From the NCBI GenBank assembly GCA_022821495.1, contig JAJEDN010000056.1, forward strand, positions 1 to 64,000: a DNA stretch of 64,000 bases, read 5' to 3'. The notes under the pieces were generated by a model that was given only the letters and a program-made list of their open reading frames with translations, did no database searches and had not been told where the DNA came from. Position numbers and translations under genes: made by a program. Shown in pieces: positions 27,362 to 35,492 of the stretch (positions within the stretch are counted from its first letter, which is position 1; the number at the start of each line of letters is the position of its first letter). This DNA comes from Candidatus Poribacteria bacterium (GTDB lineage Bacteria; Poribacteria; WGA-4E; WGA-3G).

Positions 27362-28273
27362 TCACGTGATTTTACCAGAGATACATTCTACAATCTCCGC
27401 CGCGCCATCAACCGAATCTAAACTATAGCCTCCCAACGCAATCAAATCGGCATTACCTTTTGGCGGGTCGTCAAAGCAGCTGGGGTTAACAACAAAAAGT
27501 GGTAGGTTTAGATCAAGTGCCGTTTTTGCGGTATAAAACGTTCCACTCATTTTACCGTGAGCATCTTGCTCAGGCCCGGATTCAATGACGACAACCGCTT
27601 TAGAGAGTCCACACACAAGCTGATTTCGCGCCAGCGCATACCACATGGACCGTTTGGTATCTGGGTCAAATTGTGAAACCGCAAGCACATCCTGATCCCA
27701 ATTGAATTTCTTAAACGCGTCTTTCTGACGCAGCTGCTTGATACCGCCAGATAGAACGATTGTCGTTGTGCCGCCTGCTGCTAACGCACCTAAATGCGCC
27801 TCTAAGTCAACACCTTCGGCATATCCAGAGACGATATTTATGCCGTTACTGACAAGTGCACCAGATAGGTTTCTCGTAATGCGAATCCCTATATCCGACA
27901 CACTCCGCGCCCCAACAATCGTGACGCTATCTGACGTGAGGCGTTTTTGCTGCCCTTTAACAAACAGTACCGGCGAAATTTCAAGGAGATGTAGCGGAAA
28001 ATCTGGGTGACCGGGGTAAATAATATTGATCCCATAATCTTTAAGTTGCTCGTACGCTGCGAATACCTTTTCGCTATCTGCCTCGCGAATTTTTCCCTTA
28101 AGGATTTTCGCCAATTCCGGGGATTGTGCCAAGAGATCGTTGTGGTTGAGTGGCAACGTTTCTGGATTTAGGTTTTCTACTTCCAATATTTTGGCAATAG
28201 AGGCAAGAAGTTTGGTCCCTATGCCTCGCATTTTAAAGAGTCGGAACCAGAAATAATCTCTTTCGATACTCAT
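27362..28273 (-). CDS. dprA: DNA processing protein A (DprA/Smf)
   Basis: The Rossmann-like DNA-protecting domain shows IVGARSVSDIGIRI, the signature VSGYAEGVDLEAHLGAL (usually SGlArGID.aAH), FVVNPSCFD and ARNQLVCGLSKAVVVIESG (usually RNRiIagLs...VvEa). DprA binds incoming single-stranded DNA and loads RecA during natural transformation. At ~303 residues it lacks the usual C-terminal winged helix. The helical N-terminal region (1-60) is present. The ATG at 28273 with AAAGGA is preferred over an upstream in-frame codon. It is alone on the minus strand, divergent from the toxin-antitoxin pair. Confidence 0.88.
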   Translation of the reverse strand: MSIERDYFWFRLFKMRGIGTKLLASIAKILEVENLNPETLPLNHNDLLAQSPELAKILKGKIREADSEKVFAAYEQLKDYGINIIYPGHPDFPLHLLEISPVLFVKGQQKRLTSDSVTIVGARSVSDIGIRITRNLSGALVSNGINIVSGYAEGVDLEAHLGALAAGGTTTIVLSGGIKQLRQKDAFKKFNWDQDVLAVSQFDPDTKRSMWYALARNQLVCGLSKAVVVIESGPEQDAHGKMSGTFYTAKTALDLNLPLFVVNPSCFDDPPKGNADLIALGGYSLDSVDGAAEIVECISGKIT

Positions 28274-28436
28274 TTTTCTATCCTTTCTTTGTGAAATAAG
28301 TGTATCACGTTTTGTGATGCGGAGCAACCGAATTTCACAGCACTAAGGGCACGCGAATTAAACGCTTCTGTATTGGACATCAATTGGGCTTTATGTTATA
28401 CTTAATGCTAACGGTATAAAATATACGGAGAGAATC

Positions 28437-29132
28437 ATGCCAAACATTACCGAGATGAGTCCTACCGAATTCCGAGACCTGCTCCATACGCTCGTCAACG
28501 AGGAACTCTTCAAATCGCGGGAACGCCTTGCTGCATTGCTTGCGAAAGATAGCTCGCGAGAGGAATTGAATGCAGAATTTTTTCATTTTCACGGAGACTA
28601 CGTGGATTTCGCGTTTTGGTTAGAAAAGTATGAAGAAGATCCGCTTGAAGGACTCACGCCGGATACACCACTCGCCAAAAAACTGAGACGACAACGCGAA
28701 TACGTCCTTGCTAACCGGAAAACGACGCTCAAAGAGCGAAACTTCAGACGGATGGGTCTTTACCTAAACAGCGATCCGATGCCGAAGAAAAAAATCACTG
28801 AGTTACCGCTCGATGAATACCGAAATCTGCTTTGTTTTCTCGTCGCCCAAGAGATCTTCCGGGTACGGGAGCGGCTTGTTGTGTTACTCAATAAAAATCC
28901 TTCAGATGAAGCGTTAGATGTAGCGTTTCGAGAATTCTATGTTGCCTACGAACTCTTGGAAGTGGCTTTTGAGGATTATCACTACGATCCAGACGAAGGG
29001 TTGGAACTGCGTCCGGAGTTCGCCGAGGAATTGGATCGGCGCATAGCAGATCACGAAGCTGGAACGGCAAAAACGTTTACGCTTGAGGAGGTCGCCAAAG
29101 AGTTCGGGGTGAAATTAAAGTGTACACGTTAG
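28437..29132 (+). CDS. Antitoxin-like protein with internal duplication
   Basis: The 231-residue protein consists of two homologous ~75-residue halves. ITEMSPTEFRDLLHTLV ... RERLAALLAKDSS ... EDPLEGL (residues 4-80) is repeated as ITELPLDEYRNLLCFLV ... RERLVVLLNKNPS ... YDPDEGL (120-195). A tail, FTLEEVAKEFGVKL, resembles the DNA-binding end of RelB/Phd-like antitoxins. It ends inside the RelE-like gene (13-base overlap), the usual antitoxin-toxin arrangement, so it is probably the cognate antitoxin and autorepressor. It is unusually long for an antitoxin (commonly 70-100). GGAGAG precedes the ATG. Confidence 0.72.
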   Translation: MPNITEMSPTEFRDLLHTLVNEELFKSRERLAALLAKDSSREELNAEFFHFHGDYVDFAFWLEKYEEDPLEGLTPDTPLAKKLRRQREYVLANRKTTLKERNFRRMGLYLNSDPMPKKKITELPLDEYRNLLCFLVAQEIFRVRERLVVLLNKNPSDEALDVAFREFYVAYELLEVAFEDYHYDPDEGLELRPEFAEELDRRIADHEAGTAKTFTLEEVAKEFGVKLKCTR

Positions 29133-29377
29133 AGTTAGACTCGCGTGCCCAATCGGATATGCAGCGTTTTCATCCGAATGTCAGGGCGAGGATCCTTGAA
29201 AAACTGGAACGGTTATGCGAAAATTGTGATAATTACCCACATAAAGCATTAAAAGGCAAATTTAGGGGTAAATTCAGATTAACAGTTGCTAAAGATTATC
29301 GAATCGTTTATTCCTTTAACAGACGCGTTCGAGTGGTGAGCGTTCACCAAATTGGGCACCGTAGTAAGGTCTATTAA
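29120..29377 (+). CDS. RelE/ParE-family toxin
   Basis: The 85-residue protein has the RelE fold signature. An N-terminal strand LELDSRAQSDMQRF is followed by a helix, KALKGKFRGKFRLTVAKDYRIVY (split: KALKGKFRGKFRL, then DYRIVY), and RVVSVHQIGHRSKVY. The terminal H-R-x-x-VY motif is typical of mRNA-cleaving RelE members. It starts with GTG within the 3' end of the antitoxin gene, so the two are translationally coupled. Predicted role: ribosome-dependent mRNA interferase neutralised by the upstream protein. Confidence 0.85.
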   Translation: MYTLELDSRAQSDMQRFHPNVRARILEKLERLCENCDNYPHKALKGKFRGKFRLTVAKDYRIVYSFNRRVRVVSVHQIGHRSKVY

Positions 29378-29425
29378 TTTCGCTTGGGTCCGTAAAGTAA
29401 TAACATTCAGGACTTGCTATCTGAA

Positions 29426-30451
29426 TTAAATATCTATCCGATACACACGGACAGCAGTATCATGAAATAGCGCAGCACGTTCATCGTCCGAATACTCTGA
29501 TGACATCCGTTTGAAGGCGTTATACATCACATTGTAGGAGAACGAGACTTTATCAACTGGAAAATTACTTTCAAACATACACCGTTCTGGACCGAATTGC
29601 TCAATACAATAATTCATAAAAGGTGCGATAGATGCCGCCAATTCTTCAGAACCGATCGGTTTTTCTCGCTCGTGCCAATCAAAACCTGTGCGCGGCATGC
29701 CGATACCACCCAGTTTCATGTGAACGTTCGGGCAAGCGGCTATTGCAGCGATACCGCTCCGCCAATTCGCTAACACTTCGTCGTCCTTACCACCATAAGG
29801 ACCAACACGCAGCAAACCGCCGATATGATTTGAAATAATCGTCAAATCGGGTACAGCTTTCGCAAAATCAGCGAGTTCAGGGAGTTGTGGGGCGAACATC
29901 CAAGCCTCAAACGACATCCCCATACTTGCCAATACGCGTGCCCCTGCGCGGAAATCCTCACGTCCCAGTTGTCCGGCTGTTCTGTATGCGGAAGTGCCGC
30001 CTATTTCCGGGTGTGGATCCGAGGTGACGGAGTGTCGGATACCCCGAAACCGATTCGGACTCGCTGCCTGCAAGGCTTCCAATACAGGTTCAACGCGTTC
30101 ACCCAAGTTTAGGTTCGCGTGCCCGACAATCGCAGCGGCAGCACGACTCTCGCCGTATAATCCGCTGGCACTCGCAGCCGCCAGTCCTTGCACAAACTCA
30201 ACTTCACCGACAGGGCGCGTCTCCTCCGGCCCATCAGCACGATACATTGCGCGCGCCTCAACAAATACAGTGGAACGCACATTGTGTCCACTGTCAATAT
30301 CCGCTATGAGTTCGTGGAGTAGATACCGTTGGTAAGGTACACGTTCAGTTCGGAAATCCCAGAAATGGTGATGCGGGTCGCAAATTGGCAGTTCCGGTTC
30401 TAATGTCGATTCTTCAGTTAAAGCGAGCCAGTCATTGCCTCCAAATGGCAT
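29426..30451 (-). CDS. Amidohydrolase 2-family metal-dependent hydrolase
   Basis: The 341-residue TIM-barrel protein has the metal motif CDPHHHFWDF (near 24-33), RGIRHSV, ISNHIGG and a C-terminal MFESNFPVDK. This is the pattern of amidohydrolase family 2 (related to 2-pyrone-4,6-dicarboxylate lactonase and L-fucono/rhamnono-lactonases). It probably hydrolyses a lactone or carboxylated ring. The start at 30451 is supported by AGGAGGGG. The frame is open to 30541, but that region contains its promoter, so the longer start is unlikely. Confidence 0.87.
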   Translation of the reverse strand: MPFGGNDWLALTEESTLEPELPICDPHHHFWDFRTERVPYQRYLLHELIADIDSGHNVRSTVFVEARAMYRADGPEETRPVGEVEFVQGLAAASASGLYGESRAAAAIVGHANLNLGERVEPVLEALQAASPNRFRGIRHSVTSDPHPEIGGTSAYRTAGQLGREDFRAGARVLASMGMSFEAWMFAPQLPELADFAKAVPDLTIISNHIGGLLRVGPYGGKDDEVLANWRSGIAAIAACPNVHMKLGGIGMPRTGFDWHEREKPIGSEELAASIAPFMNYCIEQFGPERCMFESNFPVDKVSFSYNVMYNAFKRMSSEYSDDERAALFHDTAVRVYRIDI

Positions 30452-30508
30452 AGAAGCCCCTCCTATCTCTATAATCGGTTCAGGTTGTTCCCTCCATCTC
30501 TTCGGTGT

Positions 30509-30537
30509 ACTATAGGGCATCAGGAGATTTTTGTCAA
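30509..30537 (-). promoter_or_regulatory. Consensus sigma-70 promoter of the amidohydrolase gene
   Basis: On the minus strand TTGACA (30537-30532), a 17-base spacer and TATAGT (30514-30509), about 58 bases upstream of the chosen ATG. Confidence 0.7.
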
Positions 30538-30799
30538 CCATTTTAGGCTTAGGCAGACTGTGAACACTGTTAAAATCACACCCAGAATTTTGATCCCTAT
30601 ATTAGGTGAATACGCCAAAATCGTCACGGAAGTATCCCGACGCGAGTACAACTTTTTTAAGGGATGCGCAGATAATAAACGTCATATAATTACAGAACAT
30701 ACGGTGACATTTTGCAGGAAATCGGCAACGATTGGTAGAAGCGGTTTCTAAATCGTGATGCTGTCCAGTCGAACGAATCCATTCGCAATTATGCTTTTC

Positions 30800-30835
30800 T
30801 TGTTTATGAAATGTTTTTGTGGCATAATAGTTGCC
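30800..30835 (+). promoter_or_regulatory. Overlapping sigma-70-like and sigma-54-like promoter of the propeller lipoprotein
   Basis: TTGTTT (30800-30805), 17 bases and CATAAT (30823-30828) form a moderate sigma-70 site. The same place reads TGGCATAATAGTTGC (30820-30834), which has sigma-54 GG/GC spacing but TGGCAT instead of TGGCAC. Either would place the start codon at 30895 rather than 30811. The rest of the 443-base divergent gap (30452-30894) shows nothing else I can name. Confidence 0.45.
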
Positions 30836-30894
30836 AAACGGTAGATATAGTCCTCATATTGCAAGGCACAAACTCCGGCGAAAAGGACGGCAAA

Positions 30895-33800
30895 ATGATG
30901 AACCCATCAGATAAAAATAACCTGTGGATTGTAAGCCCCAAAATCAAATGTGCACATACTCCTTTTGTCGCGTGTGTTTTGTTGTTGTTGTCTCACTTCG
31001 CTATTATAGGGTGTGGACCCTTAACAACCGATCCACAGTCCGGTATTCCACTTGAGGGTTCCAGTGCAGATTCACGTCCCGAAAAAGTATGGCCCGTGGA
31101 ACGGACGCTCGTCAGCAACGAAGTTAACTGTATTGCAGCCGACGCAAACAACGTATGGATTGCGACCGCGCGCGGCGTTTCGCGCTGGAAACGCCAACAG
31201 GATCAGTGGCTACACTATACCATGGAAGACGGATTGGCAAACGATATGGTGAACGCCGTTGCAATTGAAGGGCAGTGGGTCTGGTTCGCTACAGATGAAG
31301 GCGTGAGTCGCTACGACACCCAAACGGACACCTTTTCAACCTTCCGAACGATTGATGGTTTAGCCAGCGACCAAGTCTCCTCTATTGCTATTGACGGAAA
31401 CTACGTATGGTTTGGGACTTCCGAAGGATTAAACCGTTACGACAAAACAATTGATAGTTGGGCGGTACGCACTCGAAAAGACGGTTTAGTCAGCAAAATA
31501 ATCACAACGATCGCAGTTGAGCCAGAATACGTCTGGGTCGGCACCGATAGGGAAATAAACCCGGATCCGCATGGATGGGATGAGGATCCGAGATTCAGCA
31601 GAGGCGGTGTGAGTCGCTATCATCGGGATACCGATTCTTGGAATAACTATACGAAGTCAGACGGTTTGATAGATAACGAGATCGCTACAATTGCGGTGGA
31701 CGACAACAGCGTCTGGTTTGGCACACAAGATGAGGGGGTCAGTCAATACAATCAAGTTGATCAAACGTTCATCAAAACGTATACGAAGACCGACCTGCTG
31801 AAAAGCAATATGATCACCTCCATCCGTTCAGATGGCTTCCAAGTCTGGTTTGGAACTGCCAATGCAGGTGTGCATCGGTTCATCAAACCTGTCAATACAT
31901 GGGTGCATTACACCAAAGCAGATGGATTGTCGAGCAATCATGTCAGTTGGATTACCACTCAAGGAGATGATGTCTGGTTTGCGAGTAAAGAGGATGGTGT
32001 CAGTCGTTTCGATAAAGTAACCGGTGAATGGACAATTTACAAACAAGCCGATTTTCTTGCCGACAACGATGTCCGCGATATAACACGCGATGCCGATGGA
32101 AACCTTTGGGTAGCAACAGTTGCGGGGATTTCGGTTTACGCGCCGCAAACGCGCAGTTGGGAAATCATCTCTAAAGAAGACGGATTGCCGACACCTTATA
32201 TCACGTCAATATTCATTAGCGGTCAGCAATCAAGCATGCTTCGCAGTGAGAACAATCAGCAAGACGGTATCGAGGCATCGGAAGCATCTTTACCGACAGC
32301 CATTTGGATTGGAAGTGATCGTGGGATTGGCACACGGACATCCGTAGGTACCGAATGGGTATTTCATACGCCACCTCAAGCGGCAACGCAAAGTGAAGCC
32401 TTTGTAACAGCAATTGATGCTGACCCGACACAGCCCAATTCTGTTATCTGGGTCGGCACCAGTTTGGGACCCGCTATGTACCACCCAACATCTCAAGAAT
32501 GGACGCAGCTCGCACTGCCGGATGCCCCCAAAAATCCGCTTATCGTCTCTGTACTTGCTCATAAAGAAAACGTCTGGTTCGGTGGCGCGGAAGGTGTTTG
32601 GCGATATTCAATTGCCGATAAGAAGATGCATCCTGCTACCGACGGACTTCCTAATCCGTATGTGAATGTCCTATTATCGACAGGTGAAAAAGAAAAGACA
32701 CTTTGGGCAGGAACACGTCGAGGACTTGCGCGATATGACAACACACGTCAGCGTTGGGTGCCGTTGTCCTTTAACAAACAATTACCATCGCCTAATGTCA
32801 CAGCACTCGCCTTTCGAGATGACATCCTTTGGATCGGCACACCGAAGGGTTTGGGCAGTTATACAATCGCTGCCGATACTTGGAATTCTCTCTCAAATGT
32901 GCCGTATAACATCCGCGATATCTTGTGTGATACGGCCGCAACGCTTTGGTTAGCGACAGACATCGGACTTGTTGAATATCATCACCATGAAAAACCCCAA
33001 ACCGTAGTCCGTAATGTAATGGAGGACGGGTCTACGGAGAAAGACTCGAAAACTCCAACCCACCTCACCGAACCGCAAGGAAATATAAAAATAACCGAAC
33101 CGCAAGGAAATATAAAAACAGGTCAGTCTGGTGAAAGCAGCAAAACCGTAGTCCGTAATGTAATGGAGGACGGGTCTACGGAGAAAGACTCGAAAACATC
33201 AATTCACCTCACCGAACCGCAAGGAAATATAAAGATACATCAATCTCGTCCGATGCGAGAGCCGTTCCTTGAAACAAGGGTCTCACACATCAAATTTGAT
33301 GGGGATTATATCTGGTTCAATAACTGGCGGGCTTCCCCGAACGGCAGTATTGTACGGTTCCACCGTCCAACAGAGACATGGCGGCGTTTCACACGTTTGG
33401 ATATCCTGCAGTCCACCCAAAAAAGATCCATGACGTTCATACGTTGGACCTATGTTGATACGGATGCTGTCTGGTTCACGACGGATTACGGGGTGCTGCG
33501 TTACGATAAAATGGCGGATACGTGGCAGCACTTTACGGCAAAGGATGGTCTCTCTACAGACGATGTGAATAAAATTGCTGTCAGTGAGCAGAGCGTCTGG
33601 GTCATTCCGATGATAGGTTTGGAGCTAAACCATTATAACAAGGTGACTGGAACGTGGGCAGTTATTGAAGAAGAAGGTCACCGTGAGATTGAGACTATAA
33701 AATCACTCGGCGTCGATGGACCGAACGTCTGGTTCGCATCTGGACGCGGCCTCACGCGTTACAATGAGATTACCGGTGAATGGAAAAATTTCGGACCGAG

Positions 33801-35355
33801 AGATGGACTGGCGGGTAGAGGGGCAGAATGGATTACTGTAGATGACGATTTCATCTGGGTCGCACGTTCAGAATGGGACAGAGGCAGCAACCGTCCGTTG
33901 TCACGATTCGATAAGAAAAGAAAAAAATGGACGACCTTTTCAACGAATGACGTGCTCGCTGCAAAAACCATTAGGCGCATTATTGCAGCAGAGAACGATG
34001 TCTGGATACTCTACAGACCTTGGGACGACGCAGGGGTCACCCGATACGACCGACGTACAAAGGAGTGGACGACAATCCGATCCGGACGCGGAACGCTTGA
34101 ACTCGCAGCCGATGACGATTATCTCTGGTTAGCTGCACCCAATGAAGGGCTACGACGATTTCATTTTGCATCCGGCACTTGGGAAACGTTTAAAGATATC
34201 AAAGGACTGCTCCATAACCATGTCGGTGAATATGGACTCGCAGTCGATGAAGACTATGTATGGGTAGGGACCTTACGCGGGCTTTCTCGGTATGATAAGC
34301 AGAAAGAATCCTGGACCCCTTTAACCGCTTTGCCTACGCTTATTGGACGCACTGTACGGACAGTAGATACGGATGAACGTTTCGTTTGGGTCGGGACCGA
34401 CAAAGGTATGTCCCGCTATGATAAGGTCTTAGGAAACTGGAAAAATTATCGGCAGGAAGGCGGCTCCGAAAATATAGAAACCCACGGCGGGCATTGGCAC
34501 CAACATGGACGAAAAAAGAAGGACTCTCTCTCCGATAACGTTGTGAGTTCTATCGTAACGGATGAACAATACGTCTGGGTGGGTACACGCGACGGCGCAA
34601 ATCGTTTTGATAAGATCGCCTTACAGTGGGATCAGTACAAAACGCATCACGGATTACCTGCCAATAATGTGACTTCTGTCAGCAGCGACGGTGATAGCAT
34701 CTGGGTTGGCACGAATTCCGGGATCGGAAAGTATCCCCGCACGGCAGATGACCTCAACGCTTGGATTACTTATACTTCTGGGACAGAGATACAACCCTCC
34801 GCTGTATCTAAAGAGTTCGCAGAATCACTGGTTACCGACCAAATTTGGTGCATCACAGCGAGCAAAAGACACGTTTGGGTCGGCACACGCCGAGGTGTAA
34901 GCAAATACGACATCGGTAGAGACATCTGGAAGACAATCACAGTGGATGATGGGCTTGCCAGCGATGAAGTCAGTTGTATCGCTATTGATGGAGACAATGT
35001 CTGGTTTGGCAGCGATCGCGGTGTAACGCTCTATAATGAAGAAACAAAGGTTTGGGCTGCCTATACCACAGAAGATGGGCTTGCCAGTAACAAGGTTACC
35101 ACTATCGGTGTTGATGGCACAGAGGTATGGATCGGTACCTACAATGCAGGCGTCAGTCGGTTTGATCAATTGGCAAATAGTTGGACGACTTATACCCGAG
35201 ACAACGGTTTGGCGCATAACGGTATCCTTTCTATGTCTATTGATAGTAAATACGTCTGGTTCGGCACATATCGTGGATTGAGCCGTTTCGATAAACGCAC
35301 AGGCATCTGGACAGTCTTCACAGAGGTTTACGGACCGGAAGATATTTTGAGATAA
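30895..35355 (+). CDS. Very large two-component-regulator-propeller lipoprotein
   Basis: A lipoprotein signal (FVACVLLLLSHFAIIGC, Cys near 40) is followed by more than 20 propeller blades. Their repeating unit is close to DGLxSNxVxxIAVDGxxVW, then FGTxxGVSRYDKxTxxW. This is the Reg_prop (two-component-regulator propeller) family normally found as the periplasmic sensor of hybrid histidine kinases. Here there is no transmembrane or kinase part, so the protein is a free-standing lipid-anchored stack of propellers. A repeat-rich insertion interrupts it at about residues 700-780. The ATG at 30895 (of two adjacent) has AAAAGGACGG. Function is probably ligand or surface binding; the ligand is unknown. 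Confidence 0.85.
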   Translation: MMNPSDKNNLWIVSPKIKCAHTPFVACVLLLLSHFAIIGCGPLTTDPQSGIPLEGSSADSRPEKVWPVERTLVSNEVNCIAADANNVWIATARGVSRWKRQQDQWLHYTMEDGLANDMVNAVAIEGQWVWFATDEGVSRYDTQTDTFSTFRTIDGLASDQVSSIAIDGNYVWFGTSEGLNRYDKTIDSWAVRTRKDGLVSKIITTIAVEPEYVWVGTDREINPDPHGWDEDPRFSRGGVSRYHRDTDSWNNYTKSDGLIDNEIATIAVDDNSVWFGTQDEGVSQYNQVDQTFIKTYTKTDLLKSNMITSIRSDGFQVWFGTANAGVHRFIKPVNTWVHYTKADGLSSNHVSWITTQGDDVWFASKEDGVSRFDKVTGEWTIYKQADFLADNDVRDITRDADGNLWVATVAGISVYAPQTRSWEIISKEDGLPTPYITSIFISGQQSSMLRSENNQQDGIEASEASLPTAIWIGSDRGIGTRTSVGTEWVFHTPPQAATQSEAFVTAIDADPTQPNSVIWVGTSLGPAMYHPTSQEWTQLALPDAPKNPLIVSVLAHKENVWFGGAEGVWRYSIADKKMHPATDGLPNPYVNVLLSTGEKEKTLWAGTRRGLARYDNTRQRWVPLSFNKQLPSPNVTALAFRDDILWIGTPKGLGSYTIAADTWNSLSNVPYNIRDILCDTAATLWLATDIGLVEYHHHEKPQTVVRNVMEDGSTEKDSKTPTHLTEPQGNIKITEPQGNIKTGQSGESSKTVVRNVMEDGSTEKDSKTSIHLTEPQGNIKIHQSRPMREPFLETRVSHIKFDGDYIWFNNWRASPNGSIVRFHRPTETWRRFTRLDILQSTQKRSMTFIRWTYVDTDAVWFTTDYGVLRYDKMADTWQHFTAKDGLSTDDVNKIAVSEQSVWVIPMIGLELNHYNKVTGTWAVIEEEGHREIETIKSLGVDGPNVWFASGRGLTRYNEITGEWKNFGPRDGLAGRGAEWITVDDDFIWVARSEWDRGSNRPLSRFDKKRKKWTTFSTNDVLAAKTIRRIIAAENDVWILYRPWDDAGVTRYDRRTKEWTTIRSGRGTLELAADDDYLWLAAPNEGLRRFHFASGTWETFKDIKGLLHNHVGEYGLAVDEDYVWVGTLRGLSRYDKQKESWTPLTALPTLIGRTVRTVDTDERFVWVGTDKGMSRYDKVLGNWKNYRQEGGSENIETHGGHWHQHGRKKKDSLSDNVVSSIVTDEQYVWVGTRDGANRFDKIALQWDQYKTHHGLPANNVTSVSSDGDSIWVGTNSGIGKYPRTADDLNAWITYTSGTEIQPSAVSKEFAESLVTDQIWCITASKRHVWVGTRRGVSKYDIGRDIWKTITVDDGLASDEVSCIAIDGDNVWFGSDRGVTLYNEETKVWAAYTTEDGLASNKVTTIGVDGTEVWIGTYNAGVSRFDQLANSWTTYTRDNGLAHNGILSMSIDSKYVWFGTYRGLSRFDKRTGIWTVFTEVYGPEDILR
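33001..33237 (+). repeat. In-frame repeat block inside the propeller gene
   Basis: A 52-base unit beginning ACCGTAGTCCGTAATG at 33001 recurs almost exactly at 33145, 144 bases (48 codons) later. It contains an imperfect CCGTAG/CTACGG hairpin. A 27-base unit starting ACCGAACCGCAAGGAAAT occurs at 33067, 33094 and 33211 and encodes TEPQGNIK. All are multiples of three and keep the frame. Confidence 0.85.
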
Positions 35356-35439
35356 AGATAGTTATCAGAGAAGGAGTCATCAGTTTTCAGTTATCGGTTT
35401 TCAGTTAAGAAGTATGCTGTGGTAGGTACGCCAAAATTA

Positions 35440-35482
35440 ACTGCCACAAGATATTAACTGTTAACTGTTAACTGTTAACTGG
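35440..35482 (+). repeat. Simple TTAACTG tandem repeats upstream of the second barrel gene
   Basis: TTAACTG-type words repeat without interruption just before the gene at 35493. Similar CAGTTATC/AACTGATAAC strings occur at 35378-35408, 23160-23180 and 57575-57645. They look like simple-sequence remnants with no clear function. Confidence 0.5.
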
Positions 35483-35492
35483 AAACTATTTT

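Noticed and set aside
30811..30894. Upstream ATG extending the propeller lipoprotein by 28 residues
   Set aside because: It lies within the promoter, and the extension would precede the lipoprotein signal. ATG at 30895 has the ribosome site.
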